Assembly: GCA_030407315.1 (NCBI GenBank)
Contig: JALQPE010003263.1
Coordinates: forward strand, 184,573 to 248,572
DNA from: Asparagopsis taxiformis
Lineage: Eukaryota; Rhodophyta; Florideophyceae; Bonnemaisoniales; Bonnemaisoniaceae
Direction: 5' to 3'
DNA: 64,000 nt
The position numbers and the translations under genes are program-made. Below are positions 59,194 to 64,000 of this stretch, one piece after another. Below the pieces are notes generated by a model. That model was not told the DNA's origin and did no database searches. It was given only the letters and a program-made list of their open reading frames with translations. Within the stretch, counting starts at the first letter, position 1. Each line of letters opens with the position of its first letter.

Positions 59194-59608
59194 CACGGAT
59201 ACAAAGAGAAAAGTTGGATCGATACGGGCAAGATAATCAAGTGAAGGAGGACCTGCAAGATTGAATATATAGAATAACACTACTCTTGGAATGACCTTGC
59301 GGATGGTGCAATGGCCTAATGTCAGTGTGTGGCCGAGAGCTCACAGTTGCAGGCTGCAGGTCAAATATGTCAGGAATTCATATTATTTAATTTAGGGCTA
59401 TTCTTGCTTGATCTCCGCCATCACCTTGCAACCACAATCTCAATTCTGTCGAAAGTTTTGCTCATTACTCATACACATGTATTTTATCGATCCACGTGCT
59501 TAGCAAGTTTGAACTTGAATTTTCAAACTTTCCATATTATTCACTCTCCCCCGTCTCTTGTCCCGACTCTTCCCCTTCGCCACCTCAATCGCCTGAATCT
59601 TCATCACC
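59194..59608. promoter_or_regulatory. Divergent intergenic region, FNR / condensin D2
   Basis: These 415 bases separate the divergent FNR and condensin starts. A TATATA sequence at 59266-59271 is placed suitably for FNR. The rest is C/T-rich on the plus strand before the condensin start. Confidence 0.4.
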
Positions 59609-62600
59609 ATGTCCTTTCAAATCCCTCTTCACTTTGAGGACCTCACGCGCTCCTCAGTCGGTCCATGGAAAGTCAGTGCAACTTCGTTCAAGGATGCGAC
59701 AATAGACTCGCTTCTCCAACTCGTCCAACAAAATCCGACCTCAGCGCTATCATCAGCTCCACCGCCAACCGATCATTTCAAAGCCTACTTTACCCTTATC
59801 CACCGCTATACCCATCTCTCCAAATCACAGCGTGTTGCTCTAGTCCAGCAAATTGACAAGCTATGCCGTGCAGCGCAGCTTTCAGAGCCTTCCCATGTCA
59901 AAATCGCGGCGTACTTCGCGGCTGGACTCGCCCTTACTGCTGCAACTGTAACTCCACCATGCAAATTTTGGGAAAAGTCTGGTAGAGAAACGATTTTGGA
60001 AGCTGTCGATCACATTGCGTCCAATATTCCTAAGCCATCTCCATTTCCTGCAAATGATACAGAGCAGTTCGCAGCATTGTTACTACGTATGGCGCTACAG
60101 GTTCTAGAACAGACTTCTGCTGCTCGTGATAAGAATACAAGAAGCGTCTTGGCAAGAATTCTATCTGCTGCTCTCCTATGCGATTCCAACCAAACGCTCC
60201 CAGCAATCACCGCAATATTACACGCTCTCAACAGACATGAACATCTTCCAACTCCTATTGCAGACATCCTATACATTGTTGCTACTGAAAACGAGACGCT
60301 ACTGCCCTTTGTTTCTGACTTTGTCCGAGAAATTGCCCGCCTGTCTTCAGATGACCTTTTAAGGGATAACACTGCGGCCAAAGCCTGTTCTTCATTTTTG
60401 AGTGAGATATCAGAACGACTTCCGCGAGTAGTTCGCTCAAATCTTGCTCTTGTACTGTCTCAACTTGATGGAGACAGTTACATGATGCGTAATGGGGTCG
60501 TCCATGTGATTGGTGTACTCATCAAGGCTTCTCCAGACGCCGATGATCCCTTACTGGATGTATTAATGGAACGTTCTTCCCGAGATGTGCACGCTTTCAC
60601 TAGAAGTAAGGCGATGCAAACGTGGATATCTCTGGCGGAAGAACGAGTCATTCCGAACCGTATATTCCCCACAATTGCAGAGATGGCAGCATCCAGGCTT
60701 GATGATAAGACTGCTGCCGTAAGAAAGTATGCAGCTCAACTGCTCGTCACTTTGCTGAAAAATAATCCGTTTGGACCGGCATTGCGCAAGTCACACTTTC
60801 AAGATAAGCTTGATGAAATATGTGCATCTGAGCCACAGTTGCCAGATAGTATTACTCAAGAGGAAAAGGATACTCAAAAAGAGGAAGCTCAGCAGCATTC
60901 TGATGAGGCAGAATTACTTGCAACTCCAAGATCAGAGCTGGATACTGTTCAGCAGGACGAGAATACCGAGGAGAGCGCACAACATAATTTAAAGAAACGG
61001 TATTACGAGGCTGCCGTGATGTTCATTCAATACATCGAAATAGGTCTCGAAAAAGTGTTTAACATGCTTCGCTCCAAAAGTATCACAGACGTATCAGAGG
61101 CAGTATCATTTCTCATTACCGCTGTACAATTCCAGCTTGAGGCGGCGGCTGGCCGTGCTGTTCGAAACATGCTACCCCTGGTTCTAGCAAGAGAAAGTAA
61201 TATTCGAGGTGCTGCCGTCAACGCCTATATAAAGCTTCTTGCACCTGGTGGTATTGACACAATAGAGGAGAAGGATGGAGCCATTGCTGTTGCAAATGGT
61301 CTTACTGCCCTCGGCGTCGGGGCAACAACTGGAGAGTTGGCATGCCTCGAAGCTTTAATATCAGCCATGGTCAAATCAAAAGAAGCATGCATTATATCAC
61401 ATGCAGTTATCGCCGTCTTGTGGGATATGTTTGCTGGAAGAGTTCCAGGTGCATCAGTGCAGCAAAGAAGGACAGCTTGTATCTTGGTCGGAATGATAGC
61501 TGCGGACCATCCAGAGTCCTTGCAGCAAAGGGTAAATGTATTGGAATCCGTTGGGCTCACAGATCCTTCGTATGCACGTTGGTCTTGTGTAGCTTTGTCC
61601 AAACTACCACAGGCGAGTGATACTGATGATCGACTGTCCGCTCAACTATCCAGCCTGGCAAAGAAGTCATCAGATCTATCTACTGTGGAGCAAGCGATCA
61701 ATGCTATATTCTGGCTCTGCCCAAATCCAGAAGTGATCATGGGGGCGTTGATTCGAGACCTTGCGTCGCAACTTCATTCTACACCAGCTAATGTGCCTGT
61801 GTCAGACCTATCCCGGTTCTTGTTCGTGATAGGACATGTCGCGGTGAAGGAGTTGGTCCGAATTGAAAGTCTTGTCAGTCAGGTGCGGAGAACCGTATCT
61901 AGCGAAAATCGTGATGATGGAGATAACGAAGAAGAAGAGCAAATGGCAGCTGAGGCAGACAAATCTTTAGAACTCGCTGAAATGGAACTTGTCAGTCCCA
62001 CGTCGCTGCTTGGTCGCTATGGGGATCTTGCCCGCAGAATTGCAGCGGATCGAAACGCGCCTTCTGAGTTGCAAGCTTCATCAGTCTTGTGCATGGCCAA
62101 ACTCATGTGCGTACAAGCAGATTATTGTGAGAGCAATTTGCGTCTTTTATTCTCGATCCTAGATTCGTCTTTGGAACCGCTAGTTCGCTCAAATGCCGTA
62201 ACCGCGCTGGGGGATCTTGCTTTTCGATTTCCGAACCTTGTCGAACCATGGTCGTCGCGCATCTACTCCGCTCTACAAGATAAGAATGAGAAAGTCAGGA
62301 AAAATTCGCTGATGGCTTTAACCCATTTGATTCTGAATGACATGATCAAAGTGAAAGGGCAAATTGTAGGTATCGCTATCTGTATTCTGGACTCTAATAT
62401 CCGAATTGCGGATCTAGCGAGGCTTTTCTTTTTCGAACTGGCTCGGAAAGCAAAGAACGCAATATACAACATCCTCCCGGATACTATAAGTTGTATGAGC
62501 AAGATGGAAAACCTTAAATCGGAACACTTCAAGAAAGTCGTAGCTTTTCTTGTTGGTTTGATGGACAAAGAGCGCCATGCTGATGGTATGGTCGAGAAGT

Positions 62601-63400
62601 TGTGCCATCGATTTAGAACAAGCGAAGGCAAACAAGAAAATTGTGACTTGGCATATTGTTTGTCGCTCCTAAATATTTCAGAGAAGGGAGTGAAGAAATT
62701 GAATGAAAACTTTAAGAGCTATAGTTCAGCACTATGCGATGACGATGTGTACAACTTGATAGTTCAAGCAATCAACAAAGGAAAGAAGCCAAACAACTCT
62801 GCTGCAATCACTGAAGTATTTGAGGAGCTTTTCGGAAAGATTGCTGAATTTCGAAAGTCTGCAGAGGAGGGGGACAGTGTTTCATCGAGAGTGTCTCCAT
62901 CACGGGGTAATGCTACTGAAGAGGAACGTATCGAAACAAGAGGTAGACAGTTGCGAAAATCTACAGCCAAGAAATCGAGAAGGTCACGGAGGTCCGTGCA
63001 GTTTGAAAAAGAAGAAGAAACCGATGAGGGTGAAGAATCTGAAGGAGCCGATTTCGTATCAACGAAACAGAATCATGACGACGCAAACGTTGAATCTGAA
63101 ATATTGGAAGAGGAGGGCAACAAGCCGGAAAGATCAATTCGGCGTGGATCTAATTGTATTGGAAATGGGCGAGCCAAGAAGAGAGCATCCCGAACAAGAA
63201 AAGTAGTAGACATGGAAACCTCGGATGACTGTTCAAGTGATGAAAACGCAGTCGATAATTGTAGTGAGGACTCTGAAAATGTTTGCTCTTCAAGCGACGA
63301 ACCAGTTAGTGTGCCGAAAAAACGAGGCAGTGGCAGAAAGGTTGTAGAAGACTACTCAGAGGATGATTGCGATCAGGAAGTATTAACAGACAGCGAGTAG
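59609..63400 (+). CDS. NCAPD2: Condensin complex subunit 1 (CAP-D2)
   Basis: The 1263-residue protein is helical HEAT-repeat throughout. Family-like blocks include YMMRNGVVHVIGVLI, DVHAFTRSKAMQTWISLAEE, DDKTAAVRKYAAQLLVTLLK and the late Cnd1 domain (EPLVRSNAVTALGDLAFRFP; KVRKNSLMALTHLILNDMIK; MSKMENLKSEHFKKVVAFLV). RTSEGKQENCDLAYCLSLLN and KKLNENFKSYSSALCDDDVY are typical of CAP-D2. The C-terminal ~160 residues alternate acidic and basic stretches (KKSRRSRRSVQFEKEEE), where mitotic kinases act in other species. CAP-D2 belongs to condensin I, which compacts mitotic chromosomes. Single exon. Confidence 0.95.
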   Translation: MSFQIPLHFEDLTRSSVGPWKVSATSFKDATIDSLLQLVQQNPTSALSSAPPPTDHFKAYFTLIHRYTHLSKSQRVALVQQIDKLCRAAQLSEPSHVKIAAYFAAGLALTAATVTPPCKFWEKSGRETILEAVDHIASNIPKPSPFPANDTEQFAALLLRMALQVLEQTSAARDKNTRSVLARILSAALLCDSNQTLPAITAILHALNRHEHLPTPIADILYIVATENETLLPFVSDFVREIARLSSDDLLRDNTAAKACSSFLSEISERLPRVVRSNLALVLSQLDGDSYMMRNGVVHVIGVLIKASPDADDPLLDVLMERSSRDVHAFTRSKAMQTWISLAEERVIPNRIFPTIAEMAASRLDDKTAAVRKYAAQLLVTLLKNNPFGPALRKSHFQDKLDEICASEPQLPDSITQEEKDTQKEEAQQHSDEAELLATPRSELDTVQQDENTEESAQHNLKKRYYEAAVMFIQYIEIGLEKVFNMLRSKSITDVSEAVSFLITAVQFQLEAAAGRAVRNMLPLVLARESNIRGAAVNAYIKLLAPGGIDTIEEKDGAIAVANGLTALGVGATTGELACLEALISAMVKSKEACIISHAVIAVLWDMFAGRVPGASVQQRRTACILVGMIAADHPESLQQRVNVLESVGLTDPSYARWSCVALSKLPQASDTDDRLSAQLSSLAKKSSDLSTVEQAINAIFWLCPNPEVIMGALIRDLASQLHSTPANVPVSDLSRFLFVIGHVAVKELVRIESLVSQVRRTVSSENRDDGDNEEEEQMAAEADKSLELAEMELVSPTSLLGRYGDLARRIAADRNAPSELQASSVLCMAKLMCVQADYCESNLRLLFSILDSSLEPLVRSNAVTALGDLAFRFPNLVEPWSSRIYSALQDKNEKVRKNSLMALTHLILNDMIKVKGQIVGIAICILDSNIRIADLARLFFFELARKAKNAIYNILPDTISCMSKMENLKSEHFKKVVAFLVGLMDKERHADGMVEKLCHRFRTSEGKQENCDLAYCLSLLNISEKGVKKLNENFKSYSSALCDDDVYNLIVQAINKGKKPNNSAAITEVFEELFGKIAEFRKSAEEGDSVSSRVSPSRGNATEEERIETRGRQLRKSTAKKSRRSRRSVQFEKEEETDEGEESEGADFVSTKQNHDDANVESEILEEEGNKPERSIRRGSNCIGNGRAKKRASRTRKVVDMETSDDCSSDENAVDNCSEDSENVCSSSDEPVSVPKKRGSGRKVVEDYSEDDCDQEVLTDSE

Positions 63401-63494
63401 TTGTGCTAGCAAGGGGTGTATAGTTATAAGGATGTAAAGCAATTGTTTAGCACATTGTATTGCAGATTGCGAATGGATGATCTAAATAGAAAAG

Positions 63495-63782
63495 CTAACG
63501 AACGTGAACGCCCTGTTGTGAGGGTGCAGCGAGAGATATCTCTCCCACAGGCCCGTTCATTGCTGTAGAAATACTTAGCTCATCGACACCAAAATCATTC
63601 CATTTATCCTCTTCCTCTTGTTCATTCGCAGCAGTGGGATCATCATCATCGACGCCAGCCATTGAATTAGCGGGCACTTCGATGTCCTCAATTGGAAGCG
63701 TTTCGGCTGCCCACACCTCGTCAACTATATCAATGATGAGCTGGGGGTCTTGGTGCACAGGAGCGGAGAACACCATATCCAT
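63495..63782 (-). CDS. Small acidic hypothetical protein
   Basis: From ATG 63782 the protein has 95 residues. DPQLIIDIVDEVWAAETLPI starts a probable helix, and the second half is acidic (DDDDPTAANEQEEEDKWNDF). I do not recognise the family. The frame is open upstream to 63929 with a Ser/Thr-rich text resembling a leader (VLFTFISPTNSALTRPLLNS) but no ATG, so a first exon may be missing: TACTAAC followed by TCAG, resembling a branch point and acceptor, lies in that upstream part. The stop is 94 bp from the condensin stop. Coding status is moderate. Confidence 0.45.
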   Translation of the reverse strand: MDMVFSAPVHQDPQLIIDIVDEVWAAETLPIEDIEVPANSMAGVDDDDPTAANEQEEEDKWNDFGVDELSISTAMNGPVGEISLAAPSQQGVHVR

Positions 63783-64000
63783 TTTGCGGGGAATTGCACG
63801 TGTGGTTTTGGAGTTGAGTAGTGGACGAGTGAGTGCTGAGTTAGTAGGTGAAATGAATGTGAACAATACACCAGCTGGTGCGGCGCAGCAGCAATCGAAT
63901 GTCGGTTTATAAGTCGAGATGCATTGCACAACAATTCAAACTGGTGTCGTTGGATCGATTCAAATGGAAACGGTGTCGGTCCTGGTCACCAATCGACGAA
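63783..64000. other. Right edge of window
   Basis: These 218 bases hold the upstream region or first exon of the acidic hypothetical gene. No separate gene is visible. Confidence 0.3.

Overview
The window reads as nuclear DNA of a compact, intron-poor photosynthetic eukaryote, most likely a red alga (Rhodophyta). It carries housekeeping genes of eukaryotic type (eIF6, eIF3e, RFC2, condensin D2, NIP7, TRM7, GPN2, DOHH, POLD4, KEOPS Cgi121), nuclear genes for mitochondrial proteins (NDUFV1, uL15m, uS19, a COX7C-like subunit) and nuclear genes for plastid proteins (ferredoxin-NADP reductase, YbaB/EbfC, an SSB, an ABC ATPase). The plastid-type leader sequences repeatedly place a phenylalanine within about the first dozen residues. 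This feature is known from red algal and glaucophyte transit peptides. Together with the scarcity of introns it is the main reason for the red algal call, which remains an inference.

Layout. 1-10.2 kb: the 3' part of a SWR1/p400-type remodeler (runs off the left edge), eIF6, a NudC-type NUDIX hydrolase, a TBC Rab-GAP, a small three-exon COX7C-like gene and a SLAC1/TehA-type anion channel. 10.6-13.6 kb: a long BED-finger, hAT-transposase-derived gene. 13.6-17.2 kb: about 3.6 kb with no convincing gene. 17.2-30.2 kb: a plastid-type NmrA-like SDR, Cgi121, a UPF0652 protein, a FYVE-EHD fusion, a SMUBP2-like helicase, mitochondrial uL15, a Tudor-like protein, a coiled-coil protein, spliced YbaB and a hypothetical gene. 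30.9-40 kb: a BRO1-like protein, UXT, NDUFV1, a secreted LPMO-like protein, four-exon GPN2 and RFC2. 40.5-49.4 kb: a USP deubiquitinase, organellar SSB, an unfamiliar triplicated-repeat protein, a two-exon ABC ATPase, a PRMT3 N-terminus-like protein, NIP7 and TRM7. 49.5-64 kb: a Myb/SANT protein, eIF3e, mitochondrial uS19, POLD4, DOHH, a conserved plastid-type protein, FNR, condensin D2 and an acidic hypothetical protein.

Most genes are single uninterrupted ORFs. Orientation alternates often, so many genes sit in divergent pairs sharing 0.3-0.6 kb upstream regions and in convergent pairs with stops as little as 19 bp apart. Five genes, mostly short, are spliced; eleven introns can be placed, ten of 70-121 nt and one of 235 nt, all GT-AG.

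There is no operon-like pathway cluster. Several neighbours serve ribosome production or translation (eIF6, NIP7, TRM7, eIF3e, DOHH), but their arrangement gives no reason to think they are co-regulated. The items that stand out are the LPMO-like enzyme with an N-terminal histidine, the FYVE-EHD fusion, the triplicated-repeat protein, the PRMT3-like protein without a methyltransferase domain, the intact hAT-derived gene and the cryptic 56-residue COX7C-like gene. No CRISPR array, virus, rRNA or tRNA gene was recognised.
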